From Candidatus Defluviibacterium haderslevense (GTDB lineage: Bacteria > Bacteroidota > Bacteroidia > Chitinophagales > Saprospiraceae): a stretch of 64,000 nucleotides of DNA. Location of the stretch: assembly GCA_016712225.1 (NCBI GenBank), contig JADJRL010000003.1:186001-250000 (forward strand), given 5' to 3'. Below, piece by piece: positions 54,711-63,826 of this stretch; within the stretch, counting starts at the first letter, position 1; each line of letters opens with the position of its first letter. The translations under genes and the position numbers were made by a program. The notes under the pieces were generated by a model that searched no databases, was not told where the DNA came from, and was given only the letters and a program-made list of their open reading frames with translations.

Positions 54711-55919
54711 TTACCATTGTTTAGTTTTATAAGGATATCGAATCATATACAATTTCGCTACATGTTCCTTTAGAAGCTTAGTTAATGCATCGATATTTTC
54801 ATTAGACTTAGCAGAAATAATCTGAATGGGATAACTGAATTTGATTTGAAGGTTAGTGATGAGTTCTTGTTCGATTTCTTTTTTAGTGCGTTGATCCAAT
54901 AAGTCATCGAAATACAATTCACGATACGAATCTATTTTATTCAATACCATGATCATCGGTTTATCATTCACGCCAATACTTTTTAGTGTTTCCAACACGG
55001 TATTGATTTGATCAACATATTGTGGGTGCGACACATCAATAACATGCAATAACAAATCGCTTTCACGAACTTCATCCAGCGTAGATTTAAAACTTTCAAT
55101 CAAATGATGTGGAAGCTTGCGAATAAATCCTACCGTATCTGAAAGTAAAAATGGCATGGCATTTATCACTACTTTCCTGACTGTGGTATCTAATGTGGCA
55201 AACAATTTATTCTCGGCAAACACATCTGATTTACTCAATAAATTCATCAAGGTAGATTTACCAACATTCGTATAACCAATCAATGAAACGCGAATCATTT
55301 CATCGCGGTTTTTTCGTTGAGTTACATTTTGTAAATCAATTTTTTCTAATTTCTTTTTTAGGAAAGCAATTTTTTCTTTAACGATCCGGCGATCTGTTTC
55401 AATTTCTTGCTCACCGGGTCCGCGCATCCCGATTCCACCTCGTTGTCGTTCCAAATGCGACCACATTCCCCTCAATCTTGGATAGATGTATTGAAGTTGG
55501 GCTAATTCAACTTGAGTTCTGGCTTGGGCAGATTGTGCGCGACTCGCGAAAATATCCAGAATTATAAAGCTCCGGTCTATAATTTTGACCTTTAATGCTT
55601 CCTCTAATATATTTTGTTGTTTTCCACTTAGATCATCGTCAAATATGACCATGTCCGCAGGAAAATGTTCCATATATTCCACAATTTCTTCTACCTTACC
55701 CTTACCAATGTAAGTACTGGAATGAGGTCCATTTAATTTCTGAACGAATCGTTTGATGACTTTCGCACCAGCGGTCAAGGCTAGAAATTCCAATTCATCC
55801 AGGTGTTCTTTGATGAGTGCTTCAGATTGATTTGGAAGTATAATGCCAACTAAGATAGCTTTTTCAACATCTTTCTTTGCGTCTTTTTTCTCAATGACAT
55901 TGTTCCAGGATGAATTCAT
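54711..55919 (-). CDS. hflX: HflX ribosome-associated GTPase
   Basis: 402 residues, normal length. N-terminal domain with DDLSGKQQNILEEALKVKIIDRS and a LILDIFASRA-type segment, linker with RGGIGMRGPGE, then the GTPase: G1 GYTNVGKST, G3 DTVGFI, G4 NKID, G5 SAK. HflX splits stalled or hibernating ribosomes, with a role in heat-stress recovery. First gene of a probable minus-strand operon with the M29 peptidase and a T9SS protein. Confidence 0.95.
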   Translation of the reverse strand: MNSSWNNVIEKKDAKKDVEKAILVGIILPNQSEALIKEHLDELEFLALTAGAKVIKRFVQKLNGPHSSTYIGKGKVEEIVEYMEHFPADMVIFDDDLSGKQQNILEEALKVKIIDRSFIILDIFASRAQSAQARTQVELAQLQYIYPRLRGMWSHLERQRGGIGMRGPGEQEIETDRRIVKEKIAFLKKKLEKIDLQNVTQRKNRDEMIRVSLIGYTNVGKSTLMNLLSKSDVFAENKLFATLDTTVRKVVINAMPFLLSDTVGFIRKLPHHLIESFKSTLDEVRESDLLLHVIDVSHPQYVDQINTVLETLKSIGVNDKPMIMVLNKIDSYRELYFDDLLDQRTKKEIEQELITNLQIKFSYPIQIISAKSNENIDALTKLLKEHVAKLYMIRYPYKTKQW

Positions 55920-55958
55920 AGGTTTCGTTATGTTAATTTGGAAAATTTAGTAAACAAA

Positions 55959-57350
55959 TCAAGCTATATAAAATATAGGAATATTTGTTTTTGCAATGGC
56001 ACCGAAACCACCTTCTATTTCTGTAAAATTATGCAATCCTTTAGCTTTCATCATAGATGCGGCAATCATACTACGATAACCACCTCCGCAATAAATATAT
56101 TGATGCTGCGAATCATTAAGTGTATCTAACCATTGAGGTATTTCATCTAAAGTTTTGAAATCTGCATGAACTACATGTGACTTGTTGTATTCTGATTCTT
56201 TTCGAATATCTATGATCTTAGAATCTTCCTGATTGTATTCACGTTCGAAAGATGAAGCATTAATTCTGTGGATGGTTTCAATACTTTGACCTGCATCATT
56301 CCATGTTTGGAATCCGCCTTGTAAATATCCGAGCACCTGATCAAATCCTACTCTGGCAAGTCTTAGAATACTTTCTTCTTCTCTACCATTACATGTTATT
56401 AAAATAATTTTCTGAGTTACATTAGCTAAAATACTTCCTACCCAGGGAGCAAATTGCCCATCTAAGCCGATATTAATGGAACCTAAGATAAATCCTTTAC
56501 AAAATTCATCTGCACTTCGCGTATCCAAGATAATCACATCATTGTGCTTTTGTAGTTCGCTAAATTCGATAATATCCAGGGCTTTCATTTTTTTACGATG
56601 CAATTCGTCATAGGCCTCATACCCATTTTTATTCAGAGCTACATTCATTTCAAAGTATGGTGGTGGCGAACCAAGACCATCCAAAACTTCCCGAATAAAA
56701 TCTGATTTACTTTTCTGATTCAATGCATAGTTGACTGCTTTCTGATGTTTCAGGGTATCCACAGTCTCCTGCATCATGTTTTTTCCACAAGAAGATCCTG
56801 CACCATGTGCCGGATAGATCAATATATGATCCGGAAGGGGTAATAATTTCTGATAAATAGAATCATACAGTATACCGGCCAATTCTTCCTGTGAATATCC
56901 ACTACCCGCCTGAGCCAGATCAGGGCGACCGACATCACCTAAAAACAGCGTATCTCCAGAAAATAAACAAACCTCATGCCCGGATTCATCAAACAACAGG
57001 TAACACACAGATTCCATAGTATGTCCCGGTGTATGCAATACTTTTAGTTTGAGTTTTCCGATAGAAAAATACTCGTTATCTGCCGCAATATGACAATCGA
57101 ATGCTGGACGTGCAGTGGGTCCATAAATAATTTGTGCTCCGGTTTTTTTTGATAAATCTAAATGACCTGAAACAAAATCCGCATGAAAATGCGTTTCAAA
57201 AATATATTTGAGCTTGACCTTATTTTTATTCAATAAATTTAAATAGGGTTCTATCTCGCGCAATGGATCAATAATGGCTGCTTCACCATCACTTGAAATA
57301 AAATAGGCACCCTGAGCTAAACATTTTGTATACAATTGCTCAATATGCAT
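55959..57350 (-). CDS. Persulfide dioxygenase-like MBL protein fused to two rhodanese domains
   Basis: 463 residues. Metallo-beta-lactamase domain (about 1-245) with THFHADFVSGH (His54, His56, Asp58), HTPGHT (His110) and SGDTLF (Asp133), the iron site of ETHE1-like persulfide dioxygenases. Rhodanese 1 has an active Cys320 (ITCNGREEE), rhodanese 2 Cys421 (YCGGGYRS). This is the CstB-like arrangement that oxidises persulfides to sulfite and handles sulfane sulfur. Next genes encode a rhodanese and a TauE/SafE exporter, making one sulfur-detoxification operon. Regulator not seen. Confidence 0.93.
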   Translation of the reverse strand: MHIEQLYTKCLAQGAYFISSDGEAAIIDPLREIEPYLNLLNKNKVKLKYIFETHFHADFVSGHLDLSKKTGAQIIYGPTARPAFDCHIAADNEYFSIGKLKLKVLHTPGHTMESVCYLLFDESGHEVCLFSGDTLFLGDVGRPDLAQAGSGYSQEELAGILYDSIYQKLLPLPDHILIYPAHGAGSSCGKNMMQETVDTLKHQKAVNYALNQKSKSDFIREVLDGLGSPPPYFEMNVALNKNGYEAYDELHRKKMKALDIIEFSELQKHNDVIILDTRSADEFCKGFILGSINIGLDGQFAPWVGSILANVTQKIILITCNGREEESILRLARVGFDQVLGYLQGGFQTWNDAGQSIETIHRINASSFEREYNQEDSKIIDIRKESEYNKSHVVHADFKTLDEIPQWLDTLNDSQHQYIYCGGGYRSMIAASMMKAKGLHNFTEIEGGFGAIAKTNIPIFYIA

Positions 57351-57352
57351 CC

Positions 57353-57709
57353 TTATTTTAAATTACTGTACCCACCAAGATTGGTGACATTCTTAATACC
57401 TTTTTGTTGCAATAATGCTGCAGCTCTGCCACTTCTTCCGCCACTGGCACAATATAAATAATAGGTTTCATCACTTTTAAATGTTGGTAAAGCTTTTTCA
57501 AAGTCACCATTATTCCAATCTAAATGAATAGCATCCTTATAGTGCCCTTGATTATACTCATCCAAGGTTCTTACGTCAATAACTTTTCCTGGTTTTTTTG
57601 CTAATAATTCTTTCATATTTACTGGTTTATTCTGTGCAGTTACATTTGTCATATTAAAAAATAAATATAAGCATACACCGCCTAATATTAAAAATAAAAT
57701 CCATTTCAT
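57353..57709 (-). CDS. Rhodanese-domain protein with N-terminal membrane anchor
   Basis: 118 residues from the ATG at 57709; a TTG two codons before is less likely. N-terminal hydrophobic helix (WILFLILGGVCLYLFF) anchors or exports it. Rhodanese fold with VIDVRTLDEYNQGHYKDAIHL and active loop CASGGRSGRA (Cys87). Single-domain, periplasm-facing sulfur carrier or transferase. Starts 46 bp after the exporter stop and ends 3 bp before the MBL-rhodanese gene. Confidence 0.9.
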   Translation of the reverse strand: MKWILFLILGGVCLYLFFNMTNVTAQNKPVNMKELLAKKPGKVIDVRTLDEYNQGHYKDAIHLDWNNGDFEKALPTFKSDETYYLYCASGGRSGRAAALLQQKGIKNVTNLGGYSNLK

Positions 57710-57755
57710 AATCAACTGTATTTAATGTTAAATAAGCATTTATACTTTAACAATT

Positions 57756-58544
57756 CTATTGCAAAAATAATTCTTTTACGAATATAAAGATACCCACTGT
57801 TAAGACAAACCAACCAAAAATAGGTTTTAATTTTTGATCAGGTACCCATTTTGCTAAATATCCACCTAAGAGGATACCCAAAATGGCCAAAGCGGTAAAC
57901 CAACTCAATAAATGCCAATCAATATCGTGTGCTGTTCGGGAATATATAAAAAAACCTATTCCGGTATTGATACAAATGATACTTAACGAGGTACCTATGG
58001 CTTGTTTTATAGAAATATTCAATAATTTAACCATCGTAGGAATTAACACGAAACCACCACCAGCGCCCAAAACACCTGTAATCAATCCTACTACAAGACC
58101 GGCCATTATGATTCTCAGGCTACTCACTTTTTTCCCATCGGATGTGGCAGGTTGAGATCGAATCATACTAACCGAAGACCAAATCATCACCAAGCTTAAT
58201 AGAAAAAGAATTAAGTGATTTTTGGTAAATTCCCAATCACCAAAAGAAAAAATGGTATTTGGAATTAATGGTAATATAAATGCTCTGCTTATAAATACAC
58301 TTACCAAAGATGGTATTCCGAATTTGAATAAGGCTTGAATTAATATCGTTTTTCTAATGATATGACTTACCGCTCCAACAAAAGCAGTAACAAAAACCAC
58401 AAATAAAGAATAAGCACTCGCAGTATAACCATCGACCCCAACCCAGTATACCAATATGGGTACGGTCAGGATACCTCCGCCTGCACCTAACAGGCCCAAA
58501 AGCAAACCCATAAATAAAGCTCCCAGAACAGACAAGATTCCCAT
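57756..58544 (-). CDS. TauE/SafE-type sulfite/anion exporter
   Basis: 262 residues from the ATG at 58544, which places the family opening GLLLGLLGAGGGILTVPILVYWVGVD near the N-terminus; an upstream TTG at 58580 is less likely. About eight hydrophobic segments and the second GVLGAGGGFVLIPTMVKLL repeat, typical of the family. Probably exports sulfite or another small anion made from persulfides by the fused enzyme of the same operon. First gene of the operon, divergent from def. Confidence 0.9.
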   Translation of the reverse strand: MGILSVLGALFMGLLLGLLGAGGGILTVPILVYWVGVDGYTASAYSLFVVFVTAFVGAVSHIIRKTILIQALFKFGIPSLVSVFISRAFILPLIPNTIFSFGDWEFTKNHLILFLLSLVMIWSSVSMIRSQPATSDGKKVSSLRIIMAGLVVGLITGVLGAGGGFVLIPTMVKLLNISIKQAIGTSLSIICINTGIGFFIYSRTAHDIDWHLLSWFTALAILGILLGGYLAKWVPDQKLKPIFGWFVLTVGIFIFVKELFLQ

Positions 58545-58637
58545 CTGCAATGATAAGTAAAAAGGTATAATTAATACCAACCAATGCTTTACATTTGTGT
58601 TTAAATGAACAATTTCTATTATTAAAAGCCTATTTGA

Positions 58638-59192
58638 ATGGTTTTACCCATTTACTTGTATGGATATCCCGTGCTTAAACAAAAAGCAAGTCCAATAACT
58701 AAGGATTATCCTAATCTCAAAGATGTCATCACCAATATGTGGGAAACTATGTATTTCGCTAAAGGCGTTGGTCTAGCTGCTCCACAGGTCGGTCTTGGAA
58801 TTCGATTATTTATCGTAGATACGATGCCCTATTATGAAGAAAAAAATCCTGAAAAAGGTATCAAAATGGTGTTTATCAATCCTACCATTATTGAAGAATA
58901 TGGACCGGAATGGCCTTTTGAAGAAGGATGTCTCTCCATTCCCAACATTCATGCCGAGGTAGAACGCACCACTCATCTAAGAATCAAATATCTGGATGAA
59001 CAGTTTAATGCACATGAAATGGTTTTTGATGAAATGAATGCACGTGTCATTCAACATGAATATGATCATATCGAAGGTATATTATTCGTTGAGAAAATCA
59101 AACCCGTCCGACGACAATTAATTCAAAGAAAATTAGAAAAAATTAGAAAAGGAAACTGTGATGCTAAATATCCAGTTAAATTTTTACAATAA
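58638..59192 (+). CDS. def: Peptide deformylase
   Basis: 184 residues. All three family motifs are intact: GVGLAAPQ, EGCLSIP (Cys ligand) and QHEYDHIEG (two His ligands and catalytic Glu). Removes the formyl group from the N-terminal methionine of new proteins, in the cytosol near the ribosome exit. Divergent from the exporter gene with 93 bp between. Confidence 0.97.
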   Translation: MVLPIYLYGYPVLKQKASPITKDYPNLKDVITNMWETMYFAKGVGLAAPQVGLGIRLFIVDTMPYYEEKNPEKGIKMVFINPTIIEEYGPEWPFEEGCLSIPNIHAEVERTTHLRIKYLDEQFNAHEMVFDEMNARVIQHEYDHIEGILFVEKIKPVRRQLIQRKLEKIRKGNCDAKYPVKFLQ

Positions 59193-59205
59193 CTATTTAA
59201 ATAAA

Positions 59206-60486
59206 ATGAATATGAAATTATTAACTACAAGTGTTGTTTTGTTTTTTTCGTTTATCTATTGCACTTACGCACAATCGTTAAAACAAGTACTCATACTTAA
59301 TGAAGGTTCTTTCGATTTTGTAAACAATAAAATCATTGTTCCGGTTTCCGTTGGTTCATACGATCCAACAAGTAAACAATATACGACCTTATTTGACATT
59401 CCAAATGCACGATTTGCATCTGATATTAAATTAGATGGTTCGACATTTTGGGTGACTGCTGATCAATATTTAAATCAATATCAACTTAGCGACAACAAGC
59501 TTATTAGATCAAAAATTGTAGAAGGCGTACGTAAGGTAGAATTCTATCAGGACTATGTGATCGTCACCAAAGGAGAATATAATAAGACCTTGGATTCATA
59601 TGTTCAAATTTTAAATAAATCAGATTTAAGTGTTGCTTTTAGCATACCTTCATCTATTCAGCCTTTCACCACGGAAAATATTAGTATCCATAATGATAAA
59701 GCGTATGTAGCCGTAAATAATGGTTTCGTGTTCGGTGAAGAAGTTGGAAAATTACTGGTCATTGATCTCAAAACTTTAAGTTTAGAATCAACCATTGAAT
59801 TAGGAATCGATGGAAAAAATCCGGAGAATCTAATGGTGGCCAATAACACATTGTATAGTTTGAATAATAAAAATTACACAGGAAGTTCAATATCTAAAAT
59901 TACAATCGACCAAACCCAAAATGTTACTACTACCAATTTACCAGGTGTGAGTTCCCTATGCGGTACTTCAGCATTGGTAGACCAAGCTATTATCTATCAG
60001 GAAAGTGGTAAGACCGTAGTAGGCAGTTATAGTCTCACTGATGATCAAACCAAAACATTAAAGGATTTTGGTAAGAGTTTTTATGGACTAACTTATGATC
60101 CTAAATCGGGATACTTGTATGGTGGTGAAACAGATTTCTTCTCTTATGGCCAAGTATTTATTTATGACCGACAATATGAACTTGTAAATCAATTTTCAAC
60201 CAGTATAAGCCCGGGTTATTTTGTGTTTGACTACAGTCTAAGTTCTGGATCGCATTCTGGGGATAACACTACATTCAATGTTTATCCTAATCCTGCTGGT
60301 GATATGATACAATTGAATTTTATACCTGTAGATTCAAAAATTATTCTAACGGATGTACTAGGTCATAAAATTATACTTCCTGCTACATCACAACAAATCA
60401 ACATCAAACATATCCAATCTGGATTATTTCAAATGCAAGCAAAATCAGAAACTGGATTGGTATTGAAAACTTTGGTAAAAATATAA
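59206..60486 (+). CDS. Secreted propeller-like protein (DUF5074-like) with T9SS sorting domain
   Basis: 426 residues from the ATG at 59206 (the ATG at 59158 lies inside def and would place extra residues before the signal). Signal peptide ending near TYAQ. LILNEGSFDFVNNKI is the usual start of the DUF5074/YncE-like group. Strands such as VIVTKGEYN, KAYVAVNNG, GKLLVIDLKT and LYSLNNKNY show blades. Sorting domain at VYPNPAGD. Likely surface or released protein; begins 13 bp after def, so transcription may be shared. Confidence 0.8.
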   Translation: MNMKLLTTSVVLFFSFIYCTYAQSLKQVLILNEGSFDFVNNKIIVPVSVGSYDPTSKQYTTLFDIPNARFASDIKLDGSTFWVTADQYLNQYQLSDNKLIRSKIVEGVRKVEFYQDYVIVTKGEYNKTLDSYVQILNKSDLSVAFSIPSSIQPFTTENISIHNDKAYVAVNNGFVFGEEVGKLLVIDLKTLSLESTIELGIDGKNPENLMVANNTLYSLNNKNYTGSSISKITIDQTQNVTTTNLPGVSSLCGTSALVDQAIIYQESGKTVVGSYSLTDDQTKTLKDFGKSFYGLTYDPKSGYLYGGETDFFSYGQVFIYDRQYELVNQFSTSISPGYFVFDYSLSSGSHSGDNTTFNVYPNPAGDMIQLNFIPVDSKIILTDVLGHKIILPATSQQINIKHIQSGLFQMQAKSETGLVLKTLVKI

Positions 60487-60582
60487 TCGCAGTAGATTCA
60501 GACTCTTAACCCTGCACTTGATTAAAAGATCATTCGCCTAGCAAATTGTCAAAATGCATTCGAGGAAGGGCAAATAATTAAG

Positions 60583-60834
60583 TAGTCATAGAAATTTGGA
60601 CCGGCCTTAAAGGATGAACGAACCAAAAGACATCAGAATGTCTTTTGGTGAAGTGAACCTAAATAATTGGTGTAGTCTTCGAAGCCAATTATTTAGGCAT
60701 GGAGAATGAATAATTTTTGATTTCCCTCAGCCTGATACAGGCTTCGGTTCATTCGTTAATTTGTGATTTTGGATCACAAATTTCTTGCTAAGGCAAGATC
60801 ACTCAATCATTTTTCATGAAAAAAGAACAAAAGG
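60583..60834 (+). repeat. Dispersed repeat R1, family B, copy 2 (hairpin chain)
   Basis: Aligns with 26752-27010. Its stems are ACCAAAAGACA/TGTCTTTTGGT (60622-60649), CCTAAATAATTGG/CCAATTATTTAGG (60658-60697), AGCCTG/CAGGCT, and AATTTGTGAT/ATCACAAATT (60758-60782). The first two stems differ in sequence from copy 1 but stay perfectly paired. It lies between convergent genes; the remaining bases from 60487 to 60958 hold no gene. Confidence 0.85.
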
Positions 60835-60958
60835 TTAAAAATATGAACGAGAATTAAAACTATGTAAAAATGTTAAACAACCAGATTAATTTTTTAAATT
60901 TTTTTCTAGTTTACGTTGGTAAAGGAGTTCTGAATCTATTCCCTTCTAATAAAATAAG

Positions 60959-61924
60959 CTAGAGTTTATTCAATATTGCTGTAACGTTTTCAAGACTTGT
61001 AGGTTCTATTTTAACATCAATAGCACTTCCTACAGCAGTTTTGGAACGAACTTGTCCTATATAAAAATCTTTTTTTCCTTTACCAATGACGATATAGGTA
61101 ACTTCTTGTTCTGCCGGTACTTTATTGAAGCAATACATATTCGCAGATGTAGCCGCCAAACTAACACTGGTTACCGCATTGAAATTTTTAAATACACAAA
61201 ATATATTGGTTGATATCGAATCATTTTTTGGATCGCTAAGCACCTGAATACATGGTGTTACGAAAGTACCAGTGAAATTTACAAAATAATCACAATTGAT
61301 CCATTTCAGTCTTTCTGGAAAACAGACATAGCCATAAGTAGCTAGATTGCCAGCCCTCCACTCTCCGGTGCCTACATTTGAGGTACTATTCGGATTATTA
61401 TCCGCTTCAATCCAATCCAGAGGAGTATCTTGGTTGACTTCGCCATAAAATAATTCCATTTCCTCAATAGGATTAGGTTCAGCAATTCTTAGTTCATAAT
61501 GTTTTCCAACTATTAAATTCAAAGGTTTACCCTCCCATGTAGCTTCTAAATAAAACATGCCTCCGGAAGATATCAGACGACCTTTGGAATAGGTAGTCAG
61601 ACCCATCTTACTCATGTCTGACTTATTCTTAACTCTGGTTACTTTAAGTTGAATTTTTTTATTGGGCAATGGCTTTCCGTCATAGGCAAAAACATTAGCC
61701 GGAATATTGATTTTTGAAAGATCTTCAAAAACATATTCAAATGCATCTCCAGAATTAAACTCCAATACAAGAGGTGTGAGTTGCAATTCAGCTAATCCTT
61801 TATTATAAAGAGGATGCTCGGATTGGATCGTATTGGCTTTTTCAAATGGTATAAAATCATCTATATTATTACAAGCAGTTAACATCAAGGATGCTAAAAA
61901 TATAAATCGAGATAATTGTTGCAT
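60959..61924 (-). CDS. Lipoprotein of unknown function
   Basis: 321 residues, lipoprotein signal ending in MLTAC. About 60-150 resembles an immunoglobulin-like or regulatory domain (IPANVFAYDGKPLPNKKIQLKVTRV). The second half has pairs of Cys (KWINCDYFV, TPCIQV, IFCVF, MYCFNK) and strands. It ends convergently with repeat R1d. It starts 115 bp after the SBBP gene stop on the same strand, so it may be in its transcript. Confidence 0.6.
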   Translation of the reverse strand: MQQLSRFIFLASLMLTACNNIDDFIPFEKANTIQSEHPLYNKGLAELQLTPLVLEFNSGDAFEYVFEDLSKINIPANVFAYDGKPLPNKKIQLKVTRVKNKSDMSKMGLTTYSKGRLISSGGMFYLEATWEGKPLNLIVGKHYELRIAEPNPIEEMELFYGEVNQDTPLDWIEADNNPNSTSNVGTGEWRAGNLATYGYVCFPERLKWINCDYFVNFTGTFVTPCIQVLSDPKNDSISTNIFCVFKNFNAVTSVSLAATSANMYCFNKVPAEQEVTYIVIGKGKKDFYIGQVRSKTAVGSAIDVKIEPTSLENVTAILNKL

Positions 61925-62038
61925 TTTTATTTATTTATGTGCTTTCTTAATACTTGATTGATATCATTTTATAGTTTATTGTTGCTTTGTATGCTCAATT
62001 TTTTAAAATAAATGGTTATTTACCTGACCTTTATACAA

Positions 62039-63784
62039 TCAATGTTTAACAATTTTAATCATACCCTTGGCTTTCTTGCCTTCTTTGACCATTATAAAGT
62101 AGTTGCCATTGACAAATTTAGACATATCGATTTGATAGATCCCCTTATTTTCATAATAATGCGAGTGAACAACGGTTCCCAATTCATTAAAAATGTCCAA
62201 TTGCGTATCTTCAGACTCAAGATTAACTTCTAATGTTTGGCTTATCGGGTTAGGATAAGAGAATAACTTCTTGATTGTGCTAAAGTCATTAGTTGCTGTG
62301 ATCTGCTGACTCATTTTATGCAAAAAGATATCGTTAAATCCATTGGTACTTATGTTTTCTACTCCAGACCCAGGATCAAAATCAACATACCCGGTGAAAG
62401 AACTCATCAGATAAACATTTAATGTAGGATCGACCAATATTTGAAATCCAACATCAGAAGGATTGGCTTCAATAGAATAGGCCCAATTAAATATTCCATT
62501 TTTATCTAATTTGAGGGTAAAAATGCTGAAGGTATTGGGCGCTCCTAATTCATAAATCCCTGTTCCCGGATCTAGATCTGTGATTCCTTCAATGATTCCT
62601 GTAAGGTATAGATCATTTTTTTTATCAAGGGTAACATCAGAAGATCTGGCAGTACTGTTTCCTATCTGTTGAGCCCAGATGTAATTACCTTCATCGGTAA
62701 GTTTAAGCAAAAACAAATCTTTACTTCCCTTTGGGGTCAAGATTCTAGTACCTGATCCCGGATCAAAATCAACAGGTCCATGAAATTCGCCAGCCAAATA
62801 AATATTTCCCATGGGGTCCGTTACAAGTGTTCTTCCGCTTTCTTCTGCCAAGCCTCCAATGCTTTTTGCCCAAACAAAATTCCCGGAAGGATTTATTTTA
62901 GAAATAAATACATCCGCTATCCCATTAGTAGTCAATTGGAATGTATCTGGTCCGGGATCAAAATCTGTAGTACCCGTAAATTGTCCTGTGGTTATGACAT
63001 TTCCTTCAATATCTATAGTTAAATCATTAACCAATTCAAAGGACTTCCCACCCAATTGTCGGGCCCATAAAAACTCAGCTGACGCATTCATTTTCAAAAT
63101 AAAAATATCCTCTTGTCCGAATGGACTTAAATAATATTCTGAGGATCCAAAATCAAAATCAATCCGCTCATTGAAGTAACCAGTCAGGTATACATTATTT
63201 TGGGCATCGAGGACTAAAGCATTGATATCAATATAAGTCGAAGCATTAAACTGATAAGCCCACAGAAAATTGCCATCAGCATTTAATTTCAAGATAAATA
63301 AATCATCCTTGTTCTGACTGGTTAACGGAAATAAACCCGGTCCCGGATCAAAATCTACGGTACCTTGAAAAGTCCCGGCAATATATATGTTCCCGGATAC
63401 ATCTGTAGACATATACCGACCATCGTCTGACTTGTCACCTCCTATATTTTTTGCCCAAATAAGTTCACCTTTAGAATCCATTTTGGTGATAAAAATATCC
63501 CTGGCACCATTTGATTTTAGTACATAACTCAAGGGTCCGGCATCAAAATCTACTGTTTCTTCAAATGATCCTGCCGTATATAGATTACCCCTAGCATCCA
63601 AAGAAACCGATGAACCAATATCAGTAGAAGGGCCTCCCATAGCCTTTACATATTCAAATACAGGTGTTTGTCCCTTGAGTGAATAGGTATTCATTGAAAA
63701 AACGAACGAAATAATAATTAAACCATGAACAATAGGGCTCATTGACAAATAAGTTAGTCGACTAAAAAAATTAAATACACTCAT
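62039..63784 (-). CDS. SBBP-repeat protein with T9SS sorting domain
   Basis: 581 residues. Signal peptide near the start (hydrophobic stretch ending SLKGQT, about 41). About nine units follow, each with the pattern D-x-x-G-N-(I/L/V)-Y-(L/T)-(A/T)-G-x-(F/I), then a V-D-F-D-P-G-x-G-like stretch, and FI-KM-x-G-F-W-A. These SBBP units form beta-propeller blades. A type A sorting domain ends the protein (YPNPISQT, NGNYFIMV). Likely surface-exposed. It starts 42 bp after the beta-barrel gene stop, so the two probably share a transcript. Confidence 0.9.
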   Translation of the reverse strand: MSVFNFFSRLTYLSMSPIVHGLIIISFVFSMNTYSLKGQTPVFEYVKAMGGPSTDIGSSVSLDARGNLYTAGSFEETVDFDAGPLSYVLKSNGARDIFITKMDSKGELIWAKNIGGDKSDDGRYMSTDVSGNIYIAGTFQGTVDFDPGPGLFPLTSQNKDDLFILKLNADGNFLWAYQFNASTYIDINALVLDAQNNVYLTGYFNERIDFDFGSSEYYLSPFGQEDIFILKMNASAEFLWARQLGGKSFELVNDLTIDIEGNVITTGQFTGTTDFDPGPDTFQLTTNGIADVFISKINPSGNFVWAKSIGGLAEESGRTLVTDPMGNIYLAGEFHGPVDFDPGSGTRILTPKGSKDLFLLKLTDEGNYIWAQQIGNSTARSSDVTLDKKNDLYLTGIIEGITDLDPGTGIYELGAPNTFSIFTLKLDKNGIFNWAYSIEANPSDVGFQILVDPTLNVYLMSSFTGYVDFDPGSGVENISTNGFNDIFLHKMSQQITATNDFSTIKKLFSYPNPISQTLEVNLESEDTQLDIFNELGTVVHSHYYENKGIYQIDMSKFVNGNYFIMVKEGKKAKGMIKIVKH

Positions 63785-63826
63785 GTTAAATTCTGATTAA
63801 AAGAAAAAAAATTAATGAACCAAACG

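Noticed and set aside
62811..63134. Plus-strand frames over the SBBP-repeat gene
   Set aside because: Repeat structure of the real gene creates long open shadows; no start signal or domain.
62039..63784. Regular spacing in the SBBP gene considered as a CRISPR array
   Set aside because: Units are in-frame coding repeats of about 150 bp with diverged bases; no 30-bp identical repeats with unique spacers.
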